The position numbers and the translations under genes are program-made. Source: Elysia marginata (taxonomy: Eukaryota > Mollusca > Gastropoda > Plakobranchidae). Taken from it: DNA of 44,235 nucleotides. Where the stretch lies: positions 347,022 through 391,256 of the forward strand of contig BMAT01007734.1 of NCBI GenBank assembly GCA_019649035.1, written 5' to 3'. The notes below the pieces were generated by a model. It did not search any database. It saw only the letters and a list, made by a program, of their open reading frames with translations, and had not been told where the DNA came from. The first letter of the stretch is position 1. Each line of letters starts with the position of its first letter. This document shows, piece after piece, positions 10,424-24,300 of the stretch.

Positions 10424-10998
10424 TTAATACTTCAATGTATAATATACACTAAGGAGCATGTAGTTTAAGATCTTATAACCATGAGAGTTCTTAAGACTGT
10501 CTCCTAATTTAGGCAGTTTTTACTCAGTCGCCGTATACTTCTAGCCAAAAAAAAAACCATCATAAACAAATGTGTTTAGCAAATGGTGAGTACTAAATAT
10601 TTCAACTTGAAAATTTCCAAAGCATCGAGGCAACAACATACTAGGAGGGGTTTCTTCAGACATCTACAAACTTTCTATGAGCTTCTCTTTGCTAGCTTAC
10701 AATGCTTTTGCCCTTTACACGTCTCAGCTCACAAGCCTCTTTGACGCAAGTGAGACGATCCAAGCCAAACGAATTCTATCAAACTACTTCAAGGTATTTG
10801 TATGCGAAACATCGAAATACTCCGCTTTCCCCTTTTTACGGCGACAACAGTCGAGGCTATTCCTTTATTTTACATACTGTGACAATACTACCATAGTAGT
10901 TTTAAGATCTATAACAGTAGCGCAGAATTCAATAAATTTCTAAAAATAGTTCTTTTTTTTTACGATATAACCATATGTCTATAAACGTGTCTAAAATG
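10424..10998. other. Intergenic, nothing recognised
   Basis: No supported feature. The open frames at 10677-10943 are short and overlap each other in two frames without motifs. Confidence 0.35.
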
Positions 10999-11500
10999 TT
11001 TATTGCAACTAAAGCTTTCAATATCACCAAATGCAAATAATAAATATGTAGTAACACATGCACAAACGCATTATTTATAGTTCCTAACTGCGTTCCAAGC
11101 TATACCCATTAGGTCCTAGTAATGCTGACTATCAGGGCGTTCATGAAAAATGCTTTTTAGAAGGGTGGCTAGGATATTGTTGCCAAGGTCAATATTTATA
11201 ATACACGGATCTGTTCATATGTAACCAACTTTGATCTTAAAGAGGCACCATCACGTCATTAAATCTCTAGCCTTTGACGTGGTGTAGGCCCAGTTTGAGT
11301 ACCGAAAAATCGCATTTTGCCAATCCTGTTAACTGCTTATTTTGTGCATTGGACTCACTTCCACAAAATTAATGTATCTGTGGCAAAAAGTGTTTGAGTG
11401 CTAACACCATATACTGATACAGTATAGAAACCAACAACATGGCCATTTCGATGTTAACTGTCTAGACTATGTCTCTATTCCAGGTGTTTAGCCTTGGCTG
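10999..11500 (-). other. Putative 3' UTR of the four-exon minus-strand gene
   Basis: The minus strand has an AATAAA (TTTATT at 10999-11004 on plus) about 0.5 kb after the stop of the terminal exon. Its use as the polyadenylation signal is inferred from position only. Confidence 0.35.
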
Positions 11501-11764
11501 CTAGGTTGCCACGGCAGCAGCAGCAACTGCCGCCGGAAGTACAGGCTGCCGTCTCTTGAAGGCAGCATTAAGCGTCCTTTGGTTGTGGTTAGCACTGGCC
11601 TTGCGTGACTGGGAGGTTGAGAGACAGCCACTGGTCACCCGAGAATGGGTCTTGGACTCGTTAAAGGCAATGTGACGCTTTGCTGAAGTGATGAAGAAAC
11701 CGTCCGTTCCGTTACGTTCTGTGTCCAACAGTGAACAAAACTCGTAGACTTTGGAGCTTAACAA
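11501..11764 (-). CDS. Terminal exon 4 of the four-exon minus-strand gene
   Basis: Begins after GTTCCACAG|, phase 0 (LLSSKVYEFCSLLDTERNG), and runs 87 codons to TAG at 11503-11501. Composition is balanced and GC-richer than its surroundings. It ends in a short poly-Ala stretch. Confidence 0.75.
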   Translation of the reverse strand: MLSSKVYEFCSLLDTERNGTDGFFITSAKRHIAFNESKTHSRVTSGCLSTSQSRKASANHNQRTLNAAFKRRQPVLPAAVAAAAVAT

Positions 11765-14700
11765 CTGTGGAACGTATAAAGCAGTATCAGGTTAGATACG
11801 ACACTGAACACAAATTCTGTTGTTTGCAATGTCTTCAAAACAATAACTTAGATAGGGTTGGTCAATGTTGATATGGATGCGTCGTAACTGCATACAACCG
11901 ATAAATAATATATATATATATATAGGAAAACAAACAATGAGATTGAAAGCGAAAGACAGAAATGAAGATGAAAAACTTAAAGGTAGGAAGGTCCTGATGA
12001 CTGTTTTGTATACTTCCCGGTGAATATATACCTGCAAACTGGTGCAAACTGAAAGTCAAATTAGGTTAAACAAACAGAGTTAATACAAGTAAGAAACAAG
12101 GCGATAAAGATATATTTCTGATTATATAACTTGTTTCTCATAGAAATAATTTTGTTGCTGTTAGATAAAGCCCGTTTATTTTGTCTTGCTGTTACAGCTT
12201 TTGATGCGCATGCGCTTGTATGAGCAAGAGAGAGAGAGCAAAAGTAAAGCAGCTTGGGATCGTTGTGCGTTTCAAAGCCTCAAAGAATCGTCTTTTCAGA
12301 ATTTTAAGCCTTAGACACCAGCAAAAAACATGATAATGAAATGTTTCGTTTTGACATTTCAAGAAATTGAAAGCATCTCTATACATTTAATTTTTTTATG
12401 TGGGAGAGTCAATACTAGTGACAACATAAGCTTGAGATAAAAGTTTCGACTATATAAACCTTAGAAGCGTCAAAGGGCCGATCATATCAGCTCTACAAAC
12501 GGGAATTTTATTTTTAGAACTTACACGTATGCAAATCATGACGCAAAATTTGATGTGTGACAGTTCTAAGGTTAAAGCTAATTTATAAAACAGCGCATCC
12601 CTTTTAATTCCAATGTAAAACAACACATTCCTTTAGACTGGACGGCAATTACTTACCATCATAAAGTTATTAACAGACCAGCCAGAGCCTGTTCACTGAG
12701 CTACTAAATATCCATATAAACGTCATAACAAAACCATGAATACTTTATGAAGACCGTTACCAGATTATAACACTTGTTTCGCAATACAAGCGAGGAATTC
12801 ATACCGAGCCTCGTATAGTTTGACGCTTTGCACGATTACATGGTTTAGCCGAACTAGTCTATTCAATATAATGTACATATTATATAGTCAAGAAAGTTTT
12901 ATGATTAATAACCAGCTTTTTTATTAAAGGAAAGGCAGACAAATACGCAAGAACCGCACATAATCTTTAGTCCGTCTTTTGCGAACCATAGTAGTATAAA
13001 CAGCGTCCTGTATCTTTGAAGATTGCTAGATCTTTAAAATAAAATAAATCTATACCATGCCATCAAGTTCAACGATTATTTCCAATTTTAGGCATTCATA
13101 CTTTCTCTTCCAAGCTAGTATTATTAGTAGGATTTAGAGACCATCGCCAAAAAAACGGTCGACTCATTCACAAACCCCAGCTTCAGTAGCTATTTTCATT
13201 TCACGTCTGATTATCTCTTAAAGCAATCTTTGATAGCATATACTACAACAGTAGAATCAAACTGAATTAACACTTCGAAATTGAATAATTTACCCACCAT
13301 AAAACAGTGTATCTGATACCAATAAAGCTCGTAAAAGAACTTTACATGATATCTCTAGTAGATAAATATTGAACATGCGCGACTGATTCTGCTCCTGTAA
13401 ACTGTAACGGGAATTTTAGAGTGAGACTCGTTTTGTTCAAGTAAAGCTAAAATAAGAAACGCTTGACTTCTGACGGGATAATGCCTTTTATGTATTTGAA
13501 ATGTTTCATCTCTCTTATATAGGATTGGCACTTACATTCTCTAAGCTTTTACGAGGGTTGTTCAAAAAGTAATGCCTCCTGTTAAATAACTTTAAAACTA
13601 TTCATTACATTTTAATGAAATTCGTACAAAATAGACGTCAACATGTATACTCTCCAAACAAAAAAACAAACTGAGGCTGTGACGTCACAAGCTCATGCTA
13701 TTGCTGTTTACGTCATAGAAACTTGCGCACATCGTCGGCGAGAAAATGGCCACAAGTAGCACATTGGATCTTCGCTTAAAACAAAGGGCTGTCATTGAAT
13801 TTCTCACTCTAGAGAAAGCTACACCCATTGACATTCATATGCGAATGAAAATTGTTTATGGTGAAACATGTGTAGACGTAAGTACTGTTCGAAGATGGTC
13901 GAAGGAGTTGGCTGGAACCAGTCCAACAGAGACAGATCTGCATGACAAAGCTCGTTGTGGTCGTCCCAACACAGTTAATGATATTCAACATCAGGAAAGG
14001 GTAGATGAGATCGTCCAAGCAAATCGACGCATCAAAGTAAGAGAGATTAGTGAAATGCTAGGAATTTCTACAGGAAGTGCTCAATTTATCATCCATGATG
14101 TGTTAGGTTACAGAAAATTGTGTGCACGCTGGGTTCCCCACATGTTGTCACCCGAACTGAAATTGAACAGAAGTCGTGTTAGTCAAGAACTGTTAGCCCG
14201 GTATACTGACGAAGGCGAAGCATTCTTACGCCGTATTGTCACCGGGGATGAGACATGGGTACACCATTATGACCCAGAGAACAAAAAACAATCAAAAGAA
14301 TACAGGCACATTGGTTCACCTTGTCCCAAAAAGTTCAAAGTTGTTCCTTCTGCAAAGAAAGTCCTAATGACAGTGTTCTGGGACTGCGACGGATTGGTTC
14401 ATATTGAATTTTTGAAGCAAGGATCGACTGTCAACTCTGACCGTTACATCGAGACTCTTAGAAAACTTAGGGCTCGTCTGACACGAGTTAGACCCGGGAA
14501 AAATGTGATTTTACACCACGACAACGCCCGTCCGCACACGAGTCGGCAAACTCAAGATGCCATGAAAAGTCTCCGATTTTACGAAACCTTACCACACCCA
14601 TCATACAGTCCAGACCTTGCTCCATCTGACTTTTATCATTTTCCGAAGTTGAAGGAGCACATCAAGGGAAAGCACTTTGAAGATGATGATGCTGTTCAAG

Positions 14701-15800
14701 AAGATGTGCGCCGATGGTTCCGGGGAAAACCACACGAATTTTTCGCCGACGGTATGCGAAAACTGATTTGGCGTTGGCGAGCCTGTGTCGACAAAGAAGG
14801 CGATTATGTTGAAAAATAAAGGTATCATAATGTAGCAGAGATCCTGAGCTTTCATATGGTGTATTTTTTGTTAAAGTCGTATCAATAATAAAGAATTTAT
14901 GAACTTGGAGGCATTACTTTTTGAACAACCCTCGTATTTAGAATATTCTAATAAGGGTCAGCGTGGCAGAATGGTTGGCGCGTCGGACTCGTGATCTGGC
15001 GGTCGCGGGTTCGATTCCCGATCATGTTATGTTGCAAATGCCTTGGGAAAGCAATTTACCCTAACTTTCTCCAGTCCACCCATCTGTAAAGTAGGTACCC
15101 AGCTACTTTGTGCCAACAACACCTTGCATATAGGTTAAAAGTGACTTTTTAATGTACTCGTCTGCTGGGGCATTAGTGGCGCTGCTCTTGTGGCGACACA
15201 GTTAAGCTGAGTAATGAAGTCAAATTTCCGGAATTGGATTAATGTAGTGTTATAAAAAAATTAAAAACAATAAAAATAAAGTCCATTTACATTCACTTTA
15301 AAGATCACACAATTGAAGTGGAAAGATGAAATGAAGAGGTCTCTTGATTTCTGACAGCGACATAGTAGTAACCTAACGTCTAGGAAGACGATGATCTAGA
15401 AACATGACATTTGTGTGAGAGCGGGAGTCGGTATCAACGCCGCGAATCATGGTCAGTTGTTTCTGGTTTTTTTGTTTGTTCTTGATTTTAATTTAAGAAT
15501 TACAAGGTTCTCCGGCTGCTTGTTCTTCTAGGATTCTAGGGCTATAAAATATCTCGAGGTCTTGTGGTTTTTTAATCAGGGATCAAATATTTAGCAACAG
15601 CATATTGACGCTACTCGGTGCGCAGTTCGAAATCAACCTCCTGAACTAGTGAGTGGAAACGTAAGAATTTTTATAATGTCCGAATCAGCAATTAGGGTAA
15701 AGTACTAAAAGACTAAAAGACTTTGATAGTCTAACATTTTGAAGTATATCTTCTACTATGTTAAAACCTAAAATAAATCTCCTTATCCTTTTTTAACAGA

Positions 15801-15833
<33 letters not shown>

Positions 15834-18284
15834 CCCCCCCTCTCTCTCTCTCTGTCTCTCCCTCTCTCTCCCTCTGTCTCTCTCTCTCTTCTACCTGGAA
15901 ATTTAAGCTCTCATGCCTCTTAAGGCGGACCACCCTATGGTGTTTGCTCATACTGGAGGGGGACACGTCTCTCTCGCCGGAGCTGCCCAGAGACCAGGAC
16001 AAGATGCTGGGCAGGCGGACACTGCTGGTGCCACTGAACGCTGAGCTGCTAGACCTGGAAGTAATAGACCGAAATAATCGGAGTCATACATTAATGCAGT
16101 TAAAAATGTAATTTTAGAAAATGAGTAAGCAAGATAAAAATAGATAGGGCGCTAAAAAAATGGCAAGTGAATAAAAAGAGGAAGACGGGCTGTGTAGAGA
16201 AACTGTATTTAACAAAAGAAACAACAACGGAGTCAATATGTGATTGAAAAAAGAGTACGCAAGAAATGAATAGATAAAAAGATAAATGAATAGCAAATGA
16301 ATAAAAAGAAGAAGACGACGAGGTATTGAGATGTATAGGTATATAGAAAATAATACAAAACGTAAGAAGGAAACTAGGGGAGAGAGTGAAAGAAAGAATC
16401 AAGGACTAAAAAGGGAAGTTGATGGAAATAACGTATACGAAAGACCTAACAATATAATAATTTGAACAAAAGGAAAGAAGATAGCGGTGTGCATTTCAAT
16501 TGTGCATATAGAATTTTTCGGCAAAAGACCGAGAGAGCTAACAGAATATATACAAGAAGAAAATATATTAGTACGTTTTAAGTACCCGGGTACATAAGGC
16601 AGATGGGAGAAGTTGGCAAAGATAGAGAGAGTCAGAGGAAGAGAGAAATAGGAGGAAGGAAAAGGAGGTCCAATTGAATAACAAATAGAGAGATTGAGAG
16701 AGAGAGAGAAGATAATACAATTTACAAAGAGATGCAAGGGATTAAAACAAAGAATGGGAAAGAGAAAATATATTTTAGTGGGATAATTGAAGGAGAAGAA
16801 AGTTAAAATAGAGATAGAAGAAAGGGAGGTAATTTAATTAAGTAAGAGGTGGGTAGATAAATACAGCATATACAAGAAAACAAACTAAAAGGTGTGAACA
16901 GTGAAAGCGATAATGGTCAATATCGATTTAAAAGTAAACGTGAGTTTTAGATGGTCTCAAGAACAGATGACTTTATCTTAAAGCACGACACAAAAATAAT
17001 AGTTTGTAAATTTTGCTCCACACATCTATCTTTATAATGAGATATTCTTTGTTATTTCTACAAAAAGAAAAGAAAGAAAAATACCAGTAATCTTCATCAT
17101 ATTGATGTTTGAGACAAATAATGTTTGAGACAAATAATGTTTGAGACAAATAGTTTTATAGGTTCAAAAGGACAGCCTTATATTACACTTTTTGTATTGC
17201 CTTTCATCGCCTCTGCGTCTAAACTATACTTAAGTACCTTAGAGCGACAATGACAGTACTAGCAGATTGAGTAGTTAGTTGTTTTTTTTCTAGTCCTCAG
17301 TGGTATTCACAGATTCAAAATTTTCCCTCAACTTCCCGGAAAAATCCAATACTAATTTAGTTTTTAAAAAACGGCTGCTATTCTCCTAGAAGCAGACAAA
17401 ATGCAAACTACCTTCGTTCATCAGACTTGTCTTGCAGTGGATGCCACGATACACAAACTTCCCAGGCAATGACAAAGCAGACAGAGGAAACAAGGATCAA
17501 AGTCAGAGCAACTACAAAGACCAATCACAACTTGACAGCCAGAAAAATCATTTAAGAAAATTACAAAGAAGGACGGATGAACGTGTGACTAAGGGGGTGA
17601 TTGGAAGAGTCGTGTACCAACACATGGATTTGGTAAAGCAAAACGTGATCTCATCAGGCAACTGAAGAGAAAAGAACAATGAACAATAATGCGTCCCAGA
17701 ACGCAAATATTACCTTTGAATTTTCATTTTAATCGGATAAATCCTGAGCACGCACCTTTCTGCCAACTGTGTAACCTCTCAAGTGTAACAGTCGGACATC
17801 TACTTTTTGAATGCCCCAAACTACAGGATCTTAGACAACAACTTGTCCCTCCCGTCCCTGACATAGACAGCACTCTTTACTTCTCCCTCAAACAACTGCA
17901 AGAGATCGCAACCTGGCATTTGGGCAAGGAGCGAAAGCTCAAATGTTGCTGGATTAGAAACAACAACAACAACAACAACAAACACATCGGCAACTTTTGT
18001 CAGTTATCCAGGGTAAAGAGAGAGGAAGAAAGAGAGATAGATGGATAGATAGAGGGAGAGGGTGGAGGGTGAACAGCATACTATTCTGAAGTTATTTTAT
18101 CAAAACAAGGCTATTTTTGGAACCTAACAATGTACTTACCGCCTACCAACAGAGGAACAGCGAGTGGCGCTCGTGTTTGGACGCGCTATACTGGGCGCGT
18201 ACTCGGAGTCATCTGTTTGGTCTTGTTGGCTCACCAACCGCTCTCTGTAAGTACATGACATGAAAGATGGGTTTATAAACAATA

Positions 18285-18326
<42 letters not shown>

Positions 18327-18327
18327 A

Positions 18328-18380
<53 letters not shown>

Positions 18381-21300
18381 GGTGGTGGTGGTGGTATTAC
18401 CATTAGTTCATTCTCTCATATAACACAAACGCAGAGAGTTTGTTTTCATGAGCTCTTCAGCATAACATACTGTATAGATAATTTATTTAGGTTAGGGATT
18501 TACTTTATTGCTAGGCTAAATCTTTTGATTCTATAATCAAGCTATACCACTTTCACTATATCAATGATTAGAATATTATCTGTTTAAAAGTTTAGCTTTG
18601 TTGAATGTTGCGGAATAAACAAATACATGTATTTCTAAACCTTAAACTAGTATAGACATAAGCAGTTTGCAGTCAAGAGAGTTTGAATGTGCTTTGTTCT
18701 AAATCCCAGTATCGAGGAGAAAACATTTCCCAATATTACAATGATAATTTATGATCATTGTCTTTGCAAGTCCAAATGACCATTTCTTTTTATCATCGGT
18801 GAATGGAGGGGTACAAACCGGTTGGTCAGGCTGATCTCGAAGCGCCTATTGCATTTGGAAGCAAGAGATATTAAGTACCAGAAAAGCTGAGCGAACCACT
18901 TAGATAATTCCCACCAAGAGCAAAGACCCCTTTCAAATTGTTTACTTACACATAAGACGAGGTCATGCCAGGCAAAAAAGTATGCGTTTTCCAAATAAGT
19001 TACAGTGCTTTATTTTATGTCTTTTCTATTCTTAATTCACTTCTTAAATACATCTGTAAAAAGGAATGAAAAGTCAATTTCTCGGCAGATGTTATTAAAT
19101 ATGAGTTTATATGAGAGGGAAAATTGACAAACATGTCCTTTCCATTTCAAAGACAAGCAAAGTTCACAAGTTTTAAAGTTCAGCGTTGCACTTTCTTTGA
19201 CCTCATATGCCAGTTTATCTGAATATTAGATAAGAACAGCTTACAACAGCATGGTGGCGCTGGTTGTGTAGGATTTTGCCAGTACAAAGTGTATGGCACA
19301 CATCTTTCATCCCTCACAGTATTTTGAGAACCGACAAAAAAATTCGTTTTGACCATGATCATACAACAAAAGATGTTATTTCGTGAGATGCATGGTATTG
19401 GATCAGTTGCAATACTTGAATATGCTGATGAAGCCTCTGATTTTTGTTGTTGTTCATTTATTTGTTTATGTACTTTTAACTTTTAGAAAGGAAGAACTTC
19501 AGCGATATCATTTGACTAAAAAACAGATCAGATGGGCTAAAGTGATAGTGAAAGGCATATAGAATGGGTGATAGGGTAACGAGAAAGCATTTAGAGTCCA
19601 GCCACGAAAGATGGTTGAAGAAGTAATCAAAATACACAGGAAAGAAAATTTAGAACTATACAAGAGACGCCTACGGAAAGAAAACGGAAAATCGATAGTA
19701 AATAGATATATTTACAATGAATGAGAAAAAATGGAAGCAATTATTGATAGCTCTGTCCTTTGCCCGACCTGGTCGATTAACCAACAACTAGTTATCAGTA
19801 AAGAATGATAGTGTTCTAACAATACAAGCGGAGGAATACATTTTTGTCTCCAGTTGTAGCCATTTTTTCGTTGCTCAAATTTATAGGATGACTAGAACAG
19901 GGTATTTTTTTTTTGTATCTCAAGAATAATTTGTTTTGTAAACCAAATCAAAGATACATAACCACAGTATTAAGGTTCTTTATACACCGTTAAGGTGTCT
20001 TTTTTTTCTTTTGCTTACTGTTTGAAAAAAGCAATGGAATTTTGTTCAGATAGAACTGGTTTTCAATATGTGTGTGAGCGGGATTGGCGTATTTCATTTC
20101 TTACCCGAAAAGTTTTGCCGCAGCTGAATTCCTTTATTTTTCACATAAAGACAAAAGGTCACCTTGATTTGCTAAAAACATATTGGAGGCTTTAAACCTA
20201 TATGGACAATCAAAAGTCGCGTCTAACAAGTTTGCGTTATTGGCTAAGATAACTAAGTATTTTATATAAAAGCCGTCAAAAGTTTTTGTGGAAAAGTTTC
20301 TCGTTGGGGATGCTACCAATTTGGGTCCTTTATTTTTTTGCAGTCCGCCTAAGTTATAAGTGGATTTCAAGCCATTTAACTAGCAGTCACTCGAAAAAGT
20401 TTCAAAGCTTGATTTTTTTCTTCAGTGCTAATGAGAAGGAAACAGTATCAATATTTGGAGGACTATGAAAGAACAAATTGACTGTAAAAAAAATAGCACA
20501 CACATGAAGGAGTAGTCAGCAAAGTTGTCAAGAGTTAATGTAGGTAAGGCTTAGTGCAAGGCCAATGTGACAATCACTATTTGGCCATTGAGGGCATGGT
20601 CGCCATCATTTTTTAAGCACCACGAAAAAAATTCCAATGCCTTCCCCTGTCATATTTCAGGAATCTGTCTATCTAAAATTAATGGTCTGACAAGATGATA
20701 CCCTAATAGGGAATTTTCTCTCTGATGCAAAGATAAGCTCACTCCGTAGCCCAGTAATCAACTCAAGAAATTCAAAATGATCAAGATGAACATTGAACAT
20801 TAAAAAAGACACACAAACACATGCAATCAACACACACAGGTTTACTGAATCTTCATTCTAATTTACATTATAAATTACACAAGTTTTACAGATTTGTACA
20901 GTGGTATTCATTCTTTTAGCTGCGGTGCCTGTTTCAACTTTCATCTGCTTAACATTATACTTGGTATTTGTAGCTTATCATACTCTTACAAGTTGTTTCT
21001 TTTCCAGGGTTCACTTAGCTATGAATAAAAAAAGGTTTTAAGTTTACTTTGAATAAACAGATATCTGGTTTTATAAAAGTCCGAGATATAACTCATAACA
21101 TATCTGTTACAAAGCCTTCACTGATTTCTTGAAAGTTCGAAATGGTGGCAGTCAAGAGATAGATACCTGTATTTGTAAAACCACACGGTAAACATCTCTT
21201 CGTTATACCTCTAATTACAACACTTTCCGAAGGTATATCGTTCATTCCACCTGCCTTTATACTCTTTGAGTATGTAATTGCACGTGTGTAACACATCAAA

Positions 21301-24300
21301 GCTAGTTCGAAGATACGCCGGTCTATTGTCTGTTCAATTGGCTTGAAAAACTAAAACTAAACGTTCAGTTTCGTAAGAAAATATATGTTCTTTGTGAAGA
21401 AGTTCGCAGCAGCCGGAGTTTGGGCGTGGTAGGTCACATTCTAAAACCTCTGACAGAAACATATTGGATGCATTCAAAGCAGCAACGTGCATCTGTAGAG
21501 TTGTTTTAGCGTCCTTGGTTTTCACCTAAGTGTTAACAAACACATTGAACATATTTTAACGCATTTTATGAGCAAAAAAATGTGTCCGAGATTTAGAGAT
21601 TGGAAATGATTACTTCCCGGTAATTGTTTTGGACAGCTTCCTTTTTTATGGTGTAAACATTCTATTCCTTTAAAATAAAAATGCCTGTTCAAAACTAAAA
21701 GATATAACACCTACGTGCTTCTATCATAAGAATAATGCGATGCTATAAAATACTTGTCCATTGATGTCTTGTATTTTAAGCCTGAATCCACCTTTAGTCA
21801 GTTTTTTTTTCCTTTTAACTGCTTTTTCTTACTAATTCAATGCAAATATCGTCAACTTGAACAAGCAAAAAAGGAGCGTAACTTTTCCCTGTATCGGGCA
21901 TTAAAATGATAATGCACAAAAATGTTACTAGCGGCGTTGACTTGAGTGAACATGGCGCTGATGGTTGTGGCGAAACCGTACGCCAAGTAGCTGCTGGTTC
22001 CCTCGTTGAAGCTTGGGTTTATCAGGCGAATTGTGGAAATCACCTGAAACGGCAGTTGAAATACGATGAAGATAACGCAGATCATAGTAACAGATTGTAT
22101 CACCTGTACATCTCTCGCTGACATTCTCTCCAACGGTTTGTTTGTTTCAGTATTCGGTTCTCTGGTGGACACTGGTGTTAGAACTGGACCTTTCAAATGT
22201 TTCTGTTTCTCGTCCAGTGTTCCTGGGTTGGTTTGCACCGTAGCTTGCTGAGCACTCTGCAGTGATGCTAAAGTCTGTCTGAATCTTGATGCTGCCCGCA
22301 ATTTGCTCACTAATAGTATTACACATGCAATAACAGTAAAGTAAGTGAGCCATGATATTATATTTCTATTGACAATATCACTAGCTTTATAGATTTCTTT
22401 ATAATTCCGATGCAATGTCGTGGTAAGAAACGTCCTGTTTGTTAGTGGATTAATTTTCCAGGTAAACCCGACGACAAACAGGACAGGGAGACGCAGAGCC
22501 ACAGCTGTCAACAGCAGAACAGCAAGTGCTGTAAGAGTCCTTGATTTTGTAAACATTGATTTAAACCGAAGAGGTTTGGCAACGCACGCACATTTCACGA
22601 TGGCAAGAAAAACTGATATGAACGAAGAGTAGTCGTAAAAAATGTAGGCGTACCAATACAGACCAAAAATGAGAACGCCTGGGTGAAATGACCAAACATG
22701 TTGAGGTGAAACGTTCCTGATAAGTCTGCAAGCAACGATTGGAGTGGAGATGGACAAATACATTATATCAGATATCGATAGAAACAACAGCGTTATGGTA
22801 ACGTTATCTTTTAAGCTTAGTTTTGTAAATACCAATATGTTGATTGTGTTTGAGACAAGGCCAAATGCAATTATGCAAAGCCCTACATGGTAAATGAATT
22901 TTCGCAAAACAGAGATTTCTTCGGCGAAATAAAAGTTCTCCTCTTGCCTAACTAAGTTTGTTAAGTTCTCCATAGGAATTTTGAAAATACTGCGTCAAAG
23001 AAAATAAATTATACCTACACCTATTTCAAAGCTGGGAAGTCTGTCGTATATTTATACAGGTATATGAAGTCTCAGTTCTGTATCTAGACACGCTTGTTTA
23101 ACCTCAAAGCTCTTATGATAATAATCATAGTTAAATAGATATGAGAATGATTGTCTCATTATTTTAACATTAAAGCAATTTTGTTTGAAGTTACGACAGC
23201 GTTTATATGTTTGACATTTATCCAATAAACTTTGTTCATAAATTTAAAGGCTAGTTATGGCTCTCTGATAATCTTTGAAATAGCGTTCCCAGACATTTAC
23301 GTGGAAATCGTTCTAGCTTCCTGGAACGATGATTAGTATTTAAACTAAAAATAAAGCCAATTACCTAGCAATTTAAGCGGCAAGCAACACCCAGAAGAGT
23401 AAACTTTACCTTAAAATTATAACTGTGTGTACCTGTAGGTCGCTAGGTAGCCAATATTTAAATAAACTCGTCTTTTAAGATTATAGAGCCATTGCGGTTA
23501 TATTTTGTTTTATTCTGCTAAAAAGATAAAAAGGCTTTTGAACCTTTTCATGTTGCGTTTGTATATCACAAACACAGTTTAATAAGTCTTGTAACTGATA
23601 TTAGCTTTGGCAGTTATTGATTATACCAACACGCGGTGACTGAGCTATAGCTTTATCAACAAGATAATACCCATAAAAGCCACAAAATAAGGACCTAGTT
23701 TTGATCCCCATGATTCTTATGCACACAAATTACTGATAACGTTTCTTTGCACTCACAAACTTGGTACAGCGGCGGCCTTTCATCTTCACAAAATCGACGT
23801 GTAAAGTCACTTAGACCATCGCAGCTACCAATACTTATTGAAACAAAATAACTGCGCCGCGTAATGGCACAGCTAATAACGACATTTGCACCTCCTTAGC
23901 TACTAGTTTAAATATTGAAATTCTAGAGAGATCATTGCTTGAAATAAAACGCGATTTTCTAGTTTGTTGAATATGAAAAGTAAAGAGCGAGTTCAAGTGT
24001 TGATTTACAGGCTCTTTTTTCATGATAAAAATCAAGCCAATTGAAAAACAAAAAAAGTAGAGAGGATGATAATAAGATATGACAATGCAAAGGCAGACGA
24101 GAGAAGAGACTGATATGCAAACAGACCTATACAAAGACAAAATTTTTTAAAAGGGCAAACTTTTTTAATAGTAGAATAACTGGGTTTCAAGAATTGTGAA
24201 GTATATAGAACAATAAACCAGATACAATAAGAAATAGGCCTGTCAATACCAGCGCAAATAATAGAAACCGCCAAAGCAGAGGAAGTCTCTGAATAAAATT

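Larger units (their letters stand above)
13552..14934 (+). mobile_element. Complete mariner transposon with intact transposase
   Basis: A 1383-bp element bounded by perfect 28-bp terminal inverted repeats, CGAGGGTTGTTCAAAAAGTA... at 13552-13579 and its reverse complement at 14907-14934. It is flanked by a TA target duplication (13550-13551 and 14935-14936). One uninterrupted transposase ORF fills most of it. Perfect ends, intact TA duplication and intact ORF suggest a recent insertion. It sits in intron 3 of the minus-strand gene, in the opposite orientation. Confidence 0.95.

Noticed and set aside
14955-15030. Functional tRNA gene in the SINE head
   Set aside because: A perfect B box is present, but the sequence continues into a body shared with a second copy and the acceptor stem is not closed.
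18209-18403. Pro/Ser homopolymer ORF on minus
   Set aside because: It reads through the GAT/GGT array; only the exon 2 portion (18140-18244), in a different frame, is supported.
18755-18994. Possible extra exon of the minus-strand gene
   Set aside because: A GTAAGTA donor-like and an AATAG acceptor-like site exist but do not bracket an open segment in a fitting phase.
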